Positions 17,572-27,650 are shown, numbered from the stretch's first letter. The stretch: 64,000 nt of DNA from Aliidiomarina sp. (GCF_022565475.1 NZ_JAIUMR010000008.1:62001-126000); one strand, 5' to 3'. Made by a program: numbers and translations. The notes: a model not told the origin generated them from the letters alone.

Positions 17572-17931
17572 TCAGGTACGCAATATGCGTCGCCGACGCG
17601 GCCATAAAACCACGAGTCGCAATAGATAGAAGCTTGCCGCTCCTGCCATATCAGCAACCACATCCCAGACATCGGCGCCGCGACCCGGCACATAATGCTG
17701 AACGACTTCGATAAGGACCCCATAAATAAGCAATAACGTCAGGCCAAGCAATACTCGCGGCCGAAACGCTAAGTGCAGTGACCCCGCGAGAATAAAAAAC
17801 AACGCAAAATGCGCCACTTTGTCGGCGTGCGCAAAACGAGCAACCTGAGCTGGTGTTGGCGGTGACTGTATAAGAAATAAAATCGATATACTTACCAACA
17901 CCAATACAAATGTGATTCGCCAAAATCGCAA
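17572..17931 (-). CDS. VanZ-family membrane protein
   Basis: The 119-residue product has about four membrane segments and the VanZ-family pattern: DKVAHFALFFILA in the second helix, then LIYGVLIEVVQHYVPGRGAD with the conserved E-QHY-PGR residues, and DVVADMAG before the last helix. VanZ confers teicoplanin resistance in enterococci, but the function of chromosomal proteobacterial members is unknown, so no resistance role should be inferred. The start is a TTG at 17931 with AGAGGA seven bases upstream, which is convincing; no ATG is available nearby. It converges on srmB. Confidence 0.75.
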   Translation of the reverse strand: MRFWRITFVLVLVSISILFLIQSPPTPAQVARFAHADKVAHFALFFILAGSLHLAFRPRVLLGLTLLLIYGVLIEVVQHYVPGRGADVWDVVADMAGAASFYLLRLVVLWPRRRRILRT

Positions 17932-17956
17932 CTGCTAATCCTCTATGCTAATTCAC

Positions 17957-19420
17957 TTAAGGTCTTTCGTAAATTGCGACGCGGTCGAACCCTTGCTCCT
18001 GCAACTGTACTGCTTGCAAGCGACTCATCACACCCTGATCACAATACAAAAAATATGCTTTGGACTTGTCTAGCATATCCTGTTTACTGGCCAAACGGAA
18101 AAAGGGAATGTGTAAAACTTTGTGTCCGGGCACCTCGAGCGGTGACGCTTCCTGCTCTTCATCCCGACGCACGTCGACAATAACGGCATCGGACGGTAAG
18201 GTTTCGCTGGAGCGAACCACCGGCGGTCCAAGCGTGTCCTGTTGCGCCGAATGTGCATCACGGATGTCAATGACACGGCATTGTGCAACGGCATCAGCAA
18301 TTAATGCATCCGGTAACACAGTTTGCTCGGTTGCAGCGATAACTTCTGGGCGCACTTTCACCGACGGTTGCTTCGAGATAACGCCGCAATACTCAGGCAC
18401 CGCAGCACTCAGCGCCTCGACACCGATCGCCCGCGCGCAATCCACGATCATTTGTTTGTCCTGGACGATTAACGGGCGCAAGATCAATGCATCCGTCGAT
18501 TGATCGATTAACTGCAAATTACTAAGTGTTTGACTGGAGACTTGGCCCACCGCTTCACCGGTCACAATCGCCTGTGCGTTAAGTCGCTGGGCAACTTGTC
18601 CCGCTGCCCGCATCATCGCACGCTTCAGTAATACGCCCAAGGTACCTTGATCGCCTGCTTCGAGAATCTGGGCGACGACTTCGCTAAAATCGACAGTGAC
18701 AAATTTAACCGCGTGAGTTTTGGAGTACTTTTCCCACAAGAAGTAGGCAATTTCACGCACCGCAACTTCATGGGCATCCGCGCCTAAATTAAAAAAGCAG
18801 AAATGTGTGCGCGCGCCGCGGCGAATCATTTGAAAACTAGCCACTGCCGAATCAAAACCACCAGACATTAGTGACAGCACCGTTTCTTGAGTCGGTAAGG
18901 GGAAGCCACCAAGCCCAGGGAAACGCTGTTGAACCAACGACACCTGATCCTCGATCACATGAATGACGAGTTCCTCTTGCGGGTTCTTTAACTGAACCTT
19001 GGTATCCGCTACACGCGCACGAATTCCACCGCCCAGATAAACAGCCATGTCCATCGATGAAAATTCGTGACGACCTTTACGCTTGACTCGCACAGCAAAT
19101 GTTTTGCCCTGCAGCCGTTGCGTTTGTAACGGCAGTATCCACTCTAACAGCTCGGCAAAATCGGTCAGTGGGTGCTCAACAACTTGTTCAAAATAGGCGA
19201 TGCCGGGGATTTGACCTAAGTGACGAATGGTCGCTGCGGTGAGTTGCGGTTCGTCATCGTGATGCACTTCAATTCGGTCCCAGTGGTTACGGACACGCAT
19301 CGATGCATGCAAAGGTTTAAGCAAAGTGCGGATATTTCCGGTCAGCACTTTGAGATGACGTTGGCGCACCGATTTACTCTTAATTGTAATTTCGGCATGC
19401 AAGCGAACAATAAATTTCAT
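17957..19420 (-). CDS. thiI: tRNA sulfurtransferase / thiamine biosynthesis protein ThiI
   Basis: ThiI makes 4-thiouridine at tRNA position 8 and supplies sulfur for the thiazole of thiamine. The 487-residue product contains the N-terminal ferredoxin-like and THUMP domains, the PP-loop motif SGGFDSAVA (about residue 185), and a C-terminal rhodanese domain with the persulfide-forming cysteine in YCDQGVMSR (about Cys460). It is therefore the full E. coli-type enzyme, able to carry sulfur itself. The ATG at 19420 (MKFIVRLHAEITIK) matches known ThiI starts; a longer open frame upstream is ignored. It is divergent from xseB, as in E. coli and relatives. Confidence 0.95.
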   Translation of the reverse strand: MKFIVRLHAEITIKSKSVRQRHLKVLTGNIRTLLKPLHASMRVRNHWDRIEVHHDDEPQLTAATIRHLGQIPGIAYFEQVVEHPLTDFAELLEWILPLQTQRLQGKTFAVRVKRKGRHEFSSMDMAVYLGGGIRARVADTKVQLKNPQEELVIHVIEDQVSLVQQRFPGLGGFPLPTQETVLSLMSGGFDSAVASFQMIRRGARTHFCFFNLGADAHEVAVREIAYFLWEKYSKTHAVKFVTVDFSEVVAQILEAGDQGTLGVLLKRAMMRAAGQVAQRLNAQAIVTGEAVGQVSSQTLSNLQLIDQSTDALILRPLIVQDKQMIVDCARAIGVEALSAAVPEYCGVISKQPSVKVRPEVIAATEQTVLPDALIADAVAQCRVIDIRDAHSAQQDTLGPPVVRSSETLPSDAVIVDVRRDEEQEASPLEVPGHKVLHIPFFRLASKQDMLDKSKAYFLYCDQGVMSRLQAVQLQEQGFDRVAIYERP

Positions 19421-19601
19421 GGATTCCCCAGCGACGAGCAAAATAAAGCGCAAAATTATAGCAGAAACCTTGCTCATACGGCCACTTTATCGACAGTACC
19501 GCCAAAAGATTACACCCTTTTAACACTGCGTTCTCCGTCATGCTGTGGTATTTTATACAGATTCAGATTTCAGTATTCGAATTTGAGGACATTGAAGCAT
19601 C

Positions 19602-19865
19602 ATGAGTCAGAAAGAAGCGAATCAACTCGACTTTGAGCAAGCGATGCAGGAGCTCGAGGGCATTATTAAAGAATTAGAAAGCGGTGATTTGAGCTTAGAG
19701 AACTCATTACAAAAGTTTGAACGTGCCGTCCTCTTGACCCGTGTGAGTCAAGACAAGCTCAGTAAAGCTGAGCAGCGCGTTCAGCAATTACTGCAGCAAA
19801 ATGGCAATGAGTCGTTGCAAGCACTGACAAGTAACAACGAAAACAACGACGGGCTGCCGTTTTAA
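19602..19865 (+). CDS. xseB: Exodeoxyribonuclease VII small subunit
   Basis: XseB is the small helical subunit that wraps the large subunit of exonuclease VII, which degrades single-stranded DNA. At 87 residues it is near the usual 80. The family pattern is clear: FEQAMQELEGIIKELESGDL near residues 11-30, then SLENSLQKFERAV and a second amphipathic helix. It is the first gene of xseB-ispA-dxs, a conserved gammaproteobacterial order, and lies 19 bp before ispA. The large subunit XseA is not in this window, which is normal because it is usually encoded elsewhere. Confidence 0.95.
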   Translation: MSQKEANQLDFEQAMQELEGIIKELESGDLSLENSLQKFERAVLLTRVSQDKLSKAEQRVQQLLQQNGNESLQALTSNNENNDGLPF

Positions 19866-19884
19866 CTTAGATTAGGAAGTTTTC

Positions 19885-20784
19885 ATGTCGGCAATGTCTG
19901 CCCAACTCGAGCATCAAATGGCTGCTTATCGCGAGCGCCATGTTGCTTGGCTGCAAAATGCACTGCAACAGCAAGGTCCTGCCGCTGAACTGCAACAAGC
20001 GATGGCCTACAGTGCTATTCTTGGTGGTAAACGCGTGCGTCCGTTTCTTGTCTACGCCACCGGTGAAATGCTCGGAGCAACGCTTGATGCGCTCGACGCT
20101 CCCGCTGCTGCGATCGAATGTGTACATGCTTATTCGCTAGCGCACGACGATCTACCGGCGATGGATAATGATGCTTTACGTCGCGGCCAGCCAACCTGCC
20201 ACGTCAAGTTCGGCGAAGCGACAGCAATTCTTGCCGGCGACGCGCTACAAACGATGGCATTTCAGCTTTTAACCGTGCCGCATGTGGATTTGTCGTCGTC
20301 CCAGCAACTTGAAATGGTTGCCGCTCTGGCACACGCGAGTGGCCATCTCGGCATGTGTGGTGGGCAAGCACTCGATATTGCTGCGACTGGTCATGCACAA
20401 ACACAAGAAGCTTTAGAACAAATTCATCATCTAAAAACCGGCGCTTTGATTCGTGCTGCCATGCAACTTGGGGCAATTGCTGCACCGAACCGAACCCCAG
20501 AAATTATGACAGCGATTGATGATTATGCTCATGCGATAGGTTTAGCGTTTCAAGTGAAGGACGATATTCTCGACCTCACCAGCACTCCAGAAATGCTCGG
20601 CAAAGCGACCGAAGCTGATCTAGCGCTGAATAAAACCACGTATGCGACGCTTCTGGGGGTTGCCGGTGCCGAGCAATTGCTCCGTCAATTGACCGAAAAA
20701 GCGCTACACGCTTTGCAGCAAATCCCGTACAATACGCAGCTATTGCAAGATTTTACTGACTATTTAGTAACACGAGACCACTAG
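19885..20784 (+). CDS. ispA: Farnesyl diphosphate synthase
   Basis: IspA condenses dimethylallyl or geranyl diphosphate with isopentenyl diphosphate to give farnesyl diphosphate, the precursor of quinone side chains and undecaprenyl carriers. The 299-residue product has both aspartate-rich magnesium-binding motifs: DDLPAMD (88-94) and KDDILD (about 227-232). GGKRVRP (48-54) is also present. The four-residue insert between the aspartates of the first motif is the bacterial type. It is between xseB and dxs, with only 4 bp before dxs. Confidence 0.95.
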   Translation: MSAMSAQLEHQMAAYRERHVAWLQNALQQQGPAAELQQAMAYSAILGGKRVRPFLVYATGEMLGATLDALDAPAAAIECVHAYSLAHDDLPAMDNDALRRGQPTCHVKFGEATAILAGDALQTMAFQLLTVPHVDLSSSQQLEMVAALAHASGHLGMCGGQALDIAATGHAQTQEALEQIHHLKTGALIRAAMQLGAIAAPNRTPEIMTAIDDYAHAIGLAFQVKDDILDLTSTPEMLGKATEADLALNKTTYATLLGVAGAEQLLRQLTEKALHALQQIPYNTQLLQDFTDYLVTRDH

Positions 20785-20788
20785 TATT

Positions 20789-22654
20789 ATGACGCAAGCA
20801 AACTCAGCATTTCCATTGCTGCACATTATCGACTCCCCTGCAGATTTACGCGGTTTACCAAAAACCAAGCTAAAGCAGGTTAGTGACGAATTGCGTCAAT
20901 TTTTGCTGAGCTCGGTCAGTAAGAGTAGCGGTCACCTTGCCAGCGGTTTAGGTACTGTTGAGTTAACCGTTGCCTTGCACTATGTCTTCAAAACGCCGTT
21001 TGATCATTTGGTCTGGGACGTTGGCCATCAAGCCTATCCACATAAAATTCTTACCGGCCGTCGTGACCAGCTGCATACGATTCGCCAAAAAGAGGGATTA
21101 CATCCGTTTCCTTGGCGAGAAGAAAGTGAATATGACGTGTTGTCCGTAGGGCATTCAAGCACCTCGATCAGTGCTGCATTAGGCCTTGCCGTTGCCGCTG
21201 AAAAGGAACGTCAGAATCGTAAAGTTGTCGCCATTATTGGTGACGGTGCCATGACCGCCGGAATGGCCTTTGAAGCCATGAACCATGCGGGCGATGTTTC
21301 CCCAGATATGCTGGTGATTCTCAACGACAACGAAATGTCGATTTCCGAAAACGTTGGTGCGTTAAACTCCCATTTCGCCCGCCTTTTGTCAGGTAAGTTT
21401 TATACCTCACTACGGGAAGGCGGCAAGCAATTATTAAGTGGCATGCCAAGTATGCGTGAGCTGGTCAGCCGCGCGGAAGAGCATGTTAAAGGCATGGTCA
21501 CGCCAGGAACCATCTTTGAAGAATTGGGTTTCAACTATATCGGACCGATTGACGGTCACGACGTTGAAAGCTTAGTCGAAACACTGACCAACATGCGTTC
21601 ATTGAAAGGCCCACAGTTACTCCACGTGGTGACGCGCAAAGGCAAAGGTTATGCGCCTGCAGAGAAAGATCCGATAGGTTACCATGGTGTCCCGAAATTC
21701 GACCCAATGACCGACGCTCTACCGTCGAAAGCACCTAAGGTTCCCTCTTACTCACAAATTTTCGGCGACTGGCTGTGTGAAACAGCGGCAAACGATCCGC
21801 GTCTAATCGGTATTACCCCTGCCATGCGCGAGGGTTCCGGCATGGTTGAGTTTGCCAAGCGTTTCCCTCAACAGTACTTCGATGTCGCCATTGCCGAACA
21901 GCATGCAGTCACTTTTGCCGCGGGTCTTGCCATTGCCGGTGAAAAGCCCGTGGTCGCGATTTATTCGTCGTTTTTACAACGCGCTTACGACCAGCTCATC
22001 CATGATGTTGCTTTACAGAATTTAGATGTTCTGTTTGCCATCGATCGTGCCGGAATAGTCGGCGCGGACGGCCCAACCCACCAGGGTGCGTTCGACTTAT
22101 CCTATTTGCGTTGTATACCGAATATGGTGGTGATGACACCAAGTGACGAGAATGAATGTCGATTAATGCTACACACGGGTTATCTTTATCAAGGTCCAGC
22201 TGCGGTGCGTTATCCACGTGGTAATGGTCTTGGCGTCGACTACAGCCCATTAACCGAACTCGAGCTTGGCCGCAGTGTTAATCGCCGAAAAGGTCAAGAT
22301 GTCGCGTTTCTCAACTTTGGCACCTTGTTACCGGAAGTCTTAAGCGCTGCTGAAGCGCTAAACGCGACCGTAATTGATATGCGTTTTGTCAAACCACTCG
22401 ATACCCAAGCAATCGACGAGGTATGTGCGCAACATACGCTGTTGGTCACAGTTGAAGAGAACGCCATATCAGGTGGCGCAGGTAGTGCGGTAAGTGAGTA
22501 CTTACGCAGCCAGAATAAGCAAACACCGGTGCTACATATTGGTTTACCTGACCAATTTATCAAGCATGGTAGCCAAGAAGAGATTCGCGCTGAACTCGGT
22601 CTCGACAGTCACGGTCTTCTTCACACCGTGCGCGACTATCTGGGCAAGCGCTAA
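20789..22654 (+). CDS. dxs: 1-deoxy-D-xylulose-5-phosphate synthase
   Basis: Dxs joins pyruvate and glyceraldehyde 3-phosphate using thiamine diphosphate, the first and flux-controlling step of the MEP isoprenoid pathway. The 621-residue product matches E. coli Dxs in length. It has the cofactor-binding GDGAMTAG (151-158) with LNDNEMSIS, the substrate-contact GHSSTSIS (121-128), and the transketolase C-terminal domain with [15 protein letters not shown]. It ends the xseB-ispA-dxs operon, so two consecutive isoprenoid genes are co-expressed, and a strong terminator follows. Confidence 0.97.
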   Translation: MTQANSAFPLLHIIDSPADLRGLPKTKLKQVSDELRQFLLSSVSKSSGHLASGLGTVELTVALHYVFKTPFDHLVWDVGHQAYPHKILTGRRDQLHTIRQKEGLHPFPWREESEYDVLSVGHSSTSISAALGLAVAAEKERQNRKVVAIIGDGAMTAGMAFEAMNHAGDVSPDMLVILNDNEMSISENVGALNSHFARLLSGKFYTSLREGGKQLLSGMPSMRELVSRAEEHVKGMVTPGTIFEELGFNYIGPIDGHDVESLVETLTNMRSLKGPQLLHVVTRKGKGYAPAEKDPIGYHGVPKFDPMTDALPSKAPKVPSYSQIFGDWLCETAANDPRLIGITPAMREGSGMVEFAKRFPQQYFDVAIAEQHAVTFAAGLAIAGEKPVVAIYSSFLQRAYDQLIHDVALQNLDVLFAIDRAGIVGADGPTHQGAFDLSYLRCIPNMVVMTPSDENECRLMLHTGYLYQGPAAVRYPRGNGLGVDYSPLTELELGRSVNRRKGQDVAFLNFGTLLPEVLSAAEALNATVIDMRFVKPLDTQAIDEVCAQHTLLVTVEENAISGGAGSAVSEYLRSQNKQTPVLHIGLPDQFIKHGSQEEIRAELGLDSHGLLHTVRDYLGKR

Positions 22655-22680
22655 CAAGACCAATTCAGCTCATTGATAGA

Positions 22681-22711
22681 AAAAACGCTCGATGAACCAT
22701 CGAGCGTTTTT
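22681..22711. terminator. Rho-independent terminator after dxs
   Basis: AAAAACGCTCGATG and CATCGAGCGTTTTT form a perfect 14-bp stem with a 3-nt loop between convergent dxs and pgpA. The A and T runs allow it to act in both directions. Confidence 0.88.
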
Positions 22712-22729
22712 GTTTGTTCAGATCAGCGT

Positions 22730-23233
22730 TTAGGCGATGGGTAGCCAGCCATAGAACAAGGCGAGATGCATAAGCACGAGTGTCATCAAGCCGGCGACAA
22801 TATCGTCCAACATGATCCCCAGTCCGCCATCGACTTTCTTGTCGAACCAAAGAATCGGCCATGGCTTGAGAATATCGAAAATACGAAAGAGGATAAAAGC
22901 CACGAGCAGAGCTTGCCAAGTCACTGGTACCGCAATCATTGCAATCATATAGCCAACGATTTCGTCCCAAACAATGGCAGGAGCATCATGTTCCCCCATC
23001 GCTTTGGCTGTTTCACCGCACAAGTAAATGCCAATAATTGCAAAAAAAGCAACGACGCCAATATATTCAGCCAGACCCAAAGGGGCAAACAACCACACCA
23101 ACAGAAGCCCTGGAATTGTGCCGAACGTGCCAGGCGCTTTCGGTGCCAATCCGGTACCAAAGCCTAACGAACAAAAATGGATAGGGCTTTTCAGCAGTTC
23201 TTTTTTACTTAAACGTTTATGTGCATAACCCAT
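22730..23233 (-). CDS. pgpA: Phosphatidylglycerophosphatase A
   Basis: PgpA removes phosphate from phosphatidylglycerol phosphate in the inner membrane, completing phosphatidylglycerol synthesis. The 167-residue product has the family's opening catalytic region GFGTGLAPKAPGTFGT (about 24-39), later acidic residues in WDEIVGYMIAM, and a C-terminal DDIVAGLMTLV helix; three or four membrane segments are visible. The start is ATG with AAAGGA upstream. It is the last gene of the ribH-nusB-thiL-pgpA series, the same order as in E. coli. Confidence 0.94.
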   Translation of the reverse strand: MGYAHKRLSKKELLKSPIHFCSLGFGTGLAPKAPGTFGTIPGLLLVWLFAPLGLAEYIGVVAFFAIIGIYLCGETAKAMGEHDAPAIVWDEIVGYMIAMIAVPVTWQALLVAFILFRIFDILKPWPILWFDKKVDGGLGIMLDDIVAGLMTLVLMHLALFYGWLPIA

Positions 23234-23260
23234 GACGCAATCCTTTTTCGCAATCTGCGA

Positions 23261-24280
23261 CTAAAAGTGGCTATAGCTGGTATCGTCGAGCTTGATAACT
23301 TTGTCTTTATGGAAAAAGCGCAAGCCGCGTTGAGCTTCTATCGTACCGATACAGCTTACCGTGACACCCGCTTGGCGAACAAGACTTTCAAGCAACCCAC
23401 ACCGATTTTCAGGAACCGTAAAACATAACTCATAGTCATCACCACCATTTAATTGGTAGTGCCAGCCTTCTTGCGCGTTAAGGTTTGCTCGAAAAGCGAG
23501 TGACGCCGGCAATGCATCAAGGTTAACCCGAGCGCCTACACCTGACGCAGCGAGAATATGTTGTAAATCACCCGCTAGACCGTCAGAAAGGTCAATCGCA
23601 CTGGTTGCTTGATTACGCAGTAATTGCCCAAGCGCGACACGTGGCGTGGGATAAAACAACCGCTTTTGCAACTCGTCGATGGTTGCATCGCGCAATTCAA
23701 TGTTGCCCTGCAGACCTGCCAATGCCAGTGCTGCATCCCCTAAAGTACCACTAACAAAAATACGATCGCCGGGTTGCGCGCCGCTTCGCTGTAAACAACG
23801 ATCGAGTGGCAAAATACCTTGCGCAGTGATGGTTAACGTTAGTGGCCCGCGGGTCATATCACCGCCAATTAACTCGCAGTGATAATAATCCAATGCACTA
23901 AAGAGACCTTCAGAAAACGCTTGCAACCAACTCTCGTCGACGTCCGGCAACGAACAGGCGAGTGAAACCCACGCTGGCTCAGCGCCCATGGCGGCTAGGT
24001 CACTGAGATTCACAGCCACCAGCTTATAACCAAGCGCATGTGGCGAGGTCGAATCGTCGAAGTGCACACCATTGACCATGGTGTCCGTCGTAATGGCAAT
24101 ACGTGATTCTGCGGGTGGCGTAACCACCGCAGCGTCATCACCAATACCAATCAGGACATCATTACGTTGACGGCGAAAGGGCGTCTTCTGATTCTCTGAC
24201 ATAGATGAGCCGGTCGATTGACCGGCTCGCTTTTGGAAAAACTCAGAAATGATCGCGAATTCGCGACGTTGAGCGTCCAT
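23261..24280 (-). CDS. thiL: Thiamine-monophosphate kinase
   Basis: ThiL phosphorylates thiamine monophosphate to thiamine diphosphate with ATP. The 339-residue product has the PurM-like ATP-binding fold signatures: GIGDDAAVV near residue 47, the TDTMVNGVHF segment with metal-binding aspartate, KLVAVNLSDLAAMGA and DLSDGLAGDL. An insert of about 20 residues near the N-terminus (AGQSTGSSMSENQKTPFR) makes it slightly longer than E. coli ThiL. It lies between nusB (9 bp upstream) and pgpA (27 bp downstream). No TPP riboswitch was seen in the region. Confidence 0.94.
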   Translation of the reverse strand: MDAQRREFAIISEFFQKRAGQSTGSSMSENQKTPFRRQRNDVLIGIGDDAAVVTPPAESRIAITTDTMVNGVHFDDSTSPHALGYKLVAVNLSDLAAMGAEPAWVSLACSLPDVDESWLQAFSEGLFSALDYYHCELIGGDMTRGPLTLTITAQGILPLDRCLQRSGAQPGDRIFVSGTLGDAALALAGLQGNIELRDATIDELQKRLFYPTPRVALGQLLRNQATSAIDLSDGLAGDLQHILAASGVGARVNLDALPASLAFRANLNAQEGWHYQLNGGDDYELCFTVPENRCGLLESLVRQAGVTVSCIGTIEAQRGLRFFHKDKVIKLDDTSYSHF

Positions 24281-24289
24281 ACTAACCTC

Positions 24290-24709
24290 TTATTGACGCG
24301 CTCCGCGCAGGGAATCAACGGCTTTGTCGAGCACACCGTTGACGAAGCGATGACTATCGTCGGCGCCAAATGCTTTGGCCAATTCAATCGCTTCGTTCAT
24401 AACAACTTTGTAGGGCACGTCAAGACGTGCTTTCAATTCGTATGCGGATACACGTAAAATCGCCCGTTCAATCTGGTCGAGGTCCGCAAATGGACGATCG
24501 GTGAACGGCGTTAACGCTTGATCAAGGAGATTCGTTTGGCCAGTCACGCCACGAACAAGATCGAGAAAATACTCAACATCGACTTTGCTAACATCGTTCT
24601 CGGTGAGAAATTCAGCTTCAATGTCGACGACACTATTGCCGGACAACTGCCATGAGTAAACCGCTTGAATAGCTAAACGGCGAGCTTTGCGACGCGCTGC
24701 AGGTTTCAC
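24290..24709 (-). CDS. nusB: Transcription antitermination protein NusB
   Basis: NusB binds boxA RNA with ribosomal protein S10 and promotes antitermination in rRNA operons. The 139-residue, all-helical product has the arginine-rich N-terminus ARRKARRLAIQAVYSWQ that contacts RNA, the central LDQIERAILRVSAYEL, and the C-terminal NEAIELAKAFGADDSHRFVNG, the most conserved part of the family. Translation starts at GTG 24709, with AAGGAG placed well upstream. It follows ribH by 10 bp and precedes thiL, as in E. coli. Confidence 0.96.
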   Translation of the reverse strand: MKPAARRKARRLAIQAVYSWQLSGNSVVDIEAEFLTENDVSKVDVEYFLDLVRGVTGQTNLLDQALTPFTDRPFADLDQIERAILRVSAYELKARLDVPYKVVMNEAIELAKAFGADDSHRFVNGVLDKAVDSLRGARQ

Positions 24710-24719
24710 AAGCTACTCC

Positions 24720-25184
24720 TTAGAGCTGTTCAAGAACATTGATCATTTCTAAAGCGGACAATGCTGCTTCAGAACCTTTATTGCCGTGCTTCACGCCGGC
24801 GCGATCAATTGCTTGTTCATCGGTGTCTGTGGTAATCACCCCAAAAGCAACGGGAACGCCCGTTTCCATTGCGACTTGTGCAAGACCCGAATTGGCCTGA
24901 CCGGCAACGAAATCGAAGTGTGGCGTACCACCTCGGATGACAGCACCAATAGCGATCACTGCAGCATAGTTGCCCGACTCAGCGGCTTTCTTAGCGGTAA
25001 TGGGCAGCTCATAAGCGCCCGGCACTTTAATCACCGTGATGTCATTGGTATCGATTTGACCAATACGAACCAAGGTATCAATCGCACCTTCCATTAATTT
25101 TTCAACAATAAAGCTGTTGAAACGTGAAACCACGATAGCTACTTTTTTACCGGGTGCCGCAACACCTGCCTCAATGATCTTCAT
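24720..25184 (-). CDS. ribH: 6,7-dimethyl-8-ribityllumazine synthase
   Basis: RibH (RibE in E. coli naming) makes lumazine, the penultimate intermediate of riboflavin. The 154-residue product shows all main motifs: [11 protein letters not shown] near residue 21, VPGAYELP (about 55-62), [14 protein letters not shown] (about 81-94, including the catalytic histidine) and [12 protein letters not shown] near the C-terminus. The ATG has GAGGAA upstream. The neighbouring riboflavin genes ribD and ribBA, often just upstream, are missing here; the upstream gene is an acyltransferase. No FMN riboswitch was recognised. Confidence 0.96.
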   Translation of the reverse strand: MKIIEAGVAAPGKKVAIVVSRFNSFIVEKLMEGAIDTLVRIGQIDTNDITVIKVPGAYELPITAKKAAESGNYAAVIAIGAVIRGGTPHFDFVAGQANSGLAQVAMETGVPVAFGVITTDTDEQAIDRAGVKHGNKGSEAALSALEMINVLEQL

Positions 25185-25251
25185 GAATATTCCTCAGACA
25201 TACCTGATAACGGCGCGAAGAATAGCATATTTTTGCGCCGTTAGCACTGCG

Positions 25252-25842
25252 TTACTGTAACTCGGGGCGTTTTCCTACCGCTTGGTTGGTGAACGCTTTA
25301 ATTTCAGTAAGTGCCGCTTCGACGTCTGCGCCAACCATCATAGGTTTACTAATGTTAATGGTGCGGTTCTTAAAGCAAAAAGCAATCGGCACCACCGGCA
25401 CTTGCGCTTGTTGGGCGATATGCAAAAAACCCTTTTTCCATTCAGCGACTTTGCTGCGCGTACCTTCTGGAGCTATCACTAACACCATACGGTCGGCGTG
25501 GGCAAATTCATCAATCATTTGGCCGACAACGCCATGAGCACTATCACGTCGCACAGGGATGCCGCCCAGCCACCTTAACAGACCTTTAATCGGAAACACG
25601 AAAATCTGGTGCTTGCCAAGGAAGTTCACGCGAATTCCCAAGGCTAATTTCACCATCAGACCAACAAAAAAGTCCCAATTAGAGGTGTGCGGTGCAACCG
25701 GCAGAATTGCTTTCGGAATATCAGGGATTTCACCATTTAACGTCCAACCGCCAAGCACGCGCATACCTAAACGCCCAAACCAACGACTGAAACGATTTCC
25801 TCGGGTTGGGAAGTGTTGAAAGTCCGTTTTTATTTCGCTCAC
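25252..25842 (-). CDS. 1-acylglycerol-3-phosphate O-acyltransferase-like protein
   Basis: The 196-residue product belongs to the PlsC-like acyltransferase superfamily. The catalytic HX4D motif is HTSNWD (about residue 52), followed by the substrate-binding EGTRSKVAEWKKGF block (about 126-139) and VPVVPIAF. It is shorter than typical PlsC (about 240 residues), lacks a clear membrane anchor and resembles the small cytosolic or peripheral members whose acyl acceptor is unknown. Its GTG start overlaps the stop of the upstream DUF3014 gene (GTGA), so the two are translationally coupled. It could act on lysophospholipids, but the sequence does not prove it. Confidence 0.75.
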   Translation of the reverse strand: MSEIKTDFQHFPTRGNRFSRWFGRLGMRVLGGWTLNGEIPDIPKAILPVAPHTSNWDFFVGLMVKLALGIRVNFLGKHQIFVFPIKGLLRWLGGIPVRRDSAHGVVGQMIDEFAHADRMVLVIAPEGTRSKVAEWKKGFLHIAQQAQVPVVPIAFCFKNRTINISKPMMVGADVEAALTEIKAFTNQAVGKRPELQ

Positions 25843-26708
25843 TGTTGTAGCCTCTGACGAATTTCACGTAATTTTGTTTTAACCAGTGCGCGATTGTCTG
25901 GACCCAGTCGCAGTAATTGCTTTTGCGCCGGCGGCAGAGCTTCAAGTTCAGGATCGGCAAAGGTGTACATGACTTTGTCATCGTTCAACGCTAACAGACC
26001 GGTAGGCTCTGGCGTGTCGAGAAGGATCGCAATCGCGTCGAGAATACGGTCACGTAAGCGCGAACCCGGTTGCTTAATTTCATCATGAGCCTCAACAAAT
26101 AGCGGTTCAAAGCGATTAAATAGTTTGACTAAGGCGTCGGTATCGAGATTATAAAACCACAAGGCTAAGTCATCGAAACGCGCATACGTGCGTTCGTCGA
26201 TATACAGCTGATGGTCAATTTCTTGCACGACAAAACGCGACTCAGGGCCGCGGACGACCATGGCCTCCCGCACGATTTCACCGTTAGCCATACTTTCTGC
26301 CAACACGACCAGTTTACGTAAAACGTTCTCGCTCTCGACCATATCGACAGTCAAACCGGCTGCTGTGGCTTCGTCAACAAGTACCGGGCTAGCTTCATCT
26401 AAATTTGGCAGCGGCGGCTCAGGCTCAACCTCAGGAACTGGATCTAACTCTTCTTGTGGCGTTGGCACAACTTCAGACTCGGGCTCAACCACGACTTCAG
26501 GCTCCGGCTCTGGAAGTGGCTCGGGTTCAGGCTCGGCAATAACTGGCTGCTCAATCGGTGTCGGCGGGGTTGCGACCGGATCAGGCTCGCCGCCACGGGT
26601 AAACCACAAAATGGCGAGAATGACGACCAATATAGCCACCAAACCAACCACGACCTTCCCTGACAGTGCCGGTTTTGTTTCTGTTTCGGACGTTTGCTGT
26701 TCTGACAT
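25839..26708 (-). CDS. DUF3014 family single-pass membrane protein
   Basis: The 289-residue product is of the DUF3014 type, a family of unknown function. It has a short cytoplasmic N-terminus, one membrane helix (VVVGLVAILVVILAILWF, about 19-36), a long proline/glutamate-rich linker (about 42-100, repeated PEPEP units) and a folded C-terminal domain presumably in the periplasm. The linker DNA is low-complexity (about 26400-26560). Such linkers often span the cell wall. It overlaps the downstream acyltransferase gene by 4 bp. Nothing in the sequence points to an enzymatic activity. Confidence 0.75.
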   Translation of the reverse strand: MSEQQTSETETKPALSGKVVVGLVAILVVILAILWFTRGGEPDPVATPPTPIEQPVIAEPEPEPLPEPEPEVVVEPESEVVPTPQEELDPVPEVEPEPPLPNLDEASPVLVDEATAAGLTVDMVESENVLRKLVVLAESMANGEIVREAMVVRGPESRFVVQEIDHQLYIDERTYARFDDLALWFYNLDTDALVKLFNRFEPLFVEAHDEIKQPGSRLRDRILDAIAILLDTPEPTGLLALNDDKVMYTFADPELEALPPAQKQLLRLGPDNRALVKTKLREIRQRLQQ

Positions 26709-26727
26709 GGTCGCTCCTTACCTTACG

Positions 26728-27501
26728 CTATTGTTCAGGACGACAAAAAACCAATTCTTTGTCGGTCGACAACGAGGGATTAAATTCATAACCTGCTGTA
26801 TTAAAAGACTGCAACTCTTCGACAGAGTTCGGTTGTTGTTCAAGAATAAAACGTGCCATCATGCCACGCGCTTTTTTGGCGTAAAAGCTAATAATCTTCA
26901 ACTGACCGTTCTTTGTGTCTTTAAACACTGGTGTAACGACCGGCACATTTAATTTCGCTGTCTTTACCGCTTTAAAATACTCGTTCGATGCAAGGTTAAT
27001 CAATACCTTACTGTCAGATTCTGCGATAGCCTGATTTAATTTCTCGCTAATTTGATCGCCCCAATAAGTGTATAGGTCGCCGCCGTGCGGATTTTTAAGT
27101 TTAGTACCCATTTCCAACCGATAGGGCTGCATCAAATCAAGTGGTTTCAACACCCCATAAAGTCCAGACAATATGCGCATATGCTGCTGTCCATACGCCC
27201 ATGTTTCTTCGTTCAGCGATGGCGCATCAAGTCCTGCATACACGTCACCATTGAATGCAAACACCGCTGCTTTAGCATTCTTCGTCGTAAAGGGTCGTTG
27301 CCATTCACTAAAACGAGCCGCATTTAAGCCGGCGAGTTTATCGCTAATTTTCATCAGCGACGCCAGCGCTTGCGGGCTTAACTCTTTACAAATATCGACC
27401 AGTTCGGCTGCCTGATCAAGCATCTCGGGTTGGGTATAGGTGTTGATCGGTGCAGGTGTTTCGTAATCTAAATTCTTGGCTGGAGAGACAACAAATAACA
27501 T
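26728..27501 (-). CDS. yaaA: Peroxide stress protein YaaA
   Basis: YaaA (DUF328/UPF0246) lowers intracellular free iron during hydrogen peroxide stress in E. coli and binds DNA. The 257-residue product matches the family length and motifs: [14 protein letters not shown] at the start, [15 protein letters not shown] near residue 49, VYAGLDA, the [20 protein letters not shown] block, and the [13 protein letters not shown] segment in the C-terminal third. In E. coli it is under OxyR control; no OxyR site was recognised here. It lies 19 bp upstream of the DUF3014 gene on the same strand. Confidence 0.94.
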   Translation of the reverse strand: MLFVVSPAKNLDYETPAPINTYTQPEMLDQAAELVDICKELSPQALASLMKISDKLAGLNAARFSEWQRPFTTKNAKAAVFAFNGDVYAGLDAPSLNEETWAYGQQHMRILSGLYGVLKPLDLMQPYRLEMGTKLKNPHGGDLYTYWGDQISEKLNQAIAESDSKVLINLASNEYFKAVKTAKLNVPVVTPVFKDTKNGQLKIISFYAKKARGMMARFILEQQPNSVEELQSFNTAGYEFNPSLSTDKELVFCRPEQ

Positions 27502-27590
27502 CTTCGATTCACCTCTTTTCTGACAGTCAACACAGGAGTTAACTTCGTATTTTTGAACAAATTGAATGAGCTACAGCTTACCACAGGCAT

Positions 27591-27621
27591 AAAAAAAAGG
27601 GGATTGCCGCAGCAGTCCCCT
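27591..27621 (-). terminator. Rho-independent terminator after secF
   Basis: On the minus strand AGGGGACTGC pairs with GCAATCCCCT through a 4-nt loop (one G-T pair), followed by a run of eight T residues. It lies about 30 bp after the secF stop codon and closes the yajC-secD-secF operon. Confidence 0.88.
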
Positions 27622-27650
27622 ATTCTTTACGCCTTTGTTGACGATGACGA

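Noticed and set aside
17572..17931. Glycopeptide resistance gene (VanZ)
   Set aside because: The VanZ-like fold is clear, but chromosomal members in Gram-negative bacteria have no shown link to resistance, and no van cluster is present.
24280..25260. FMN or TPP riboswitch near ribH and thiL
   Set aside because: Gaps between these genes are too short and contain none of the conserved riboswitch cores.
26260..26952. Long plus-strand open frame rich in Ser and Gly
   Set aside because: It is antisense to the DUF3014 gene and yaaA; its composition is the mirror of the proline/glutamate linker, and it has no ribosome site or family match.
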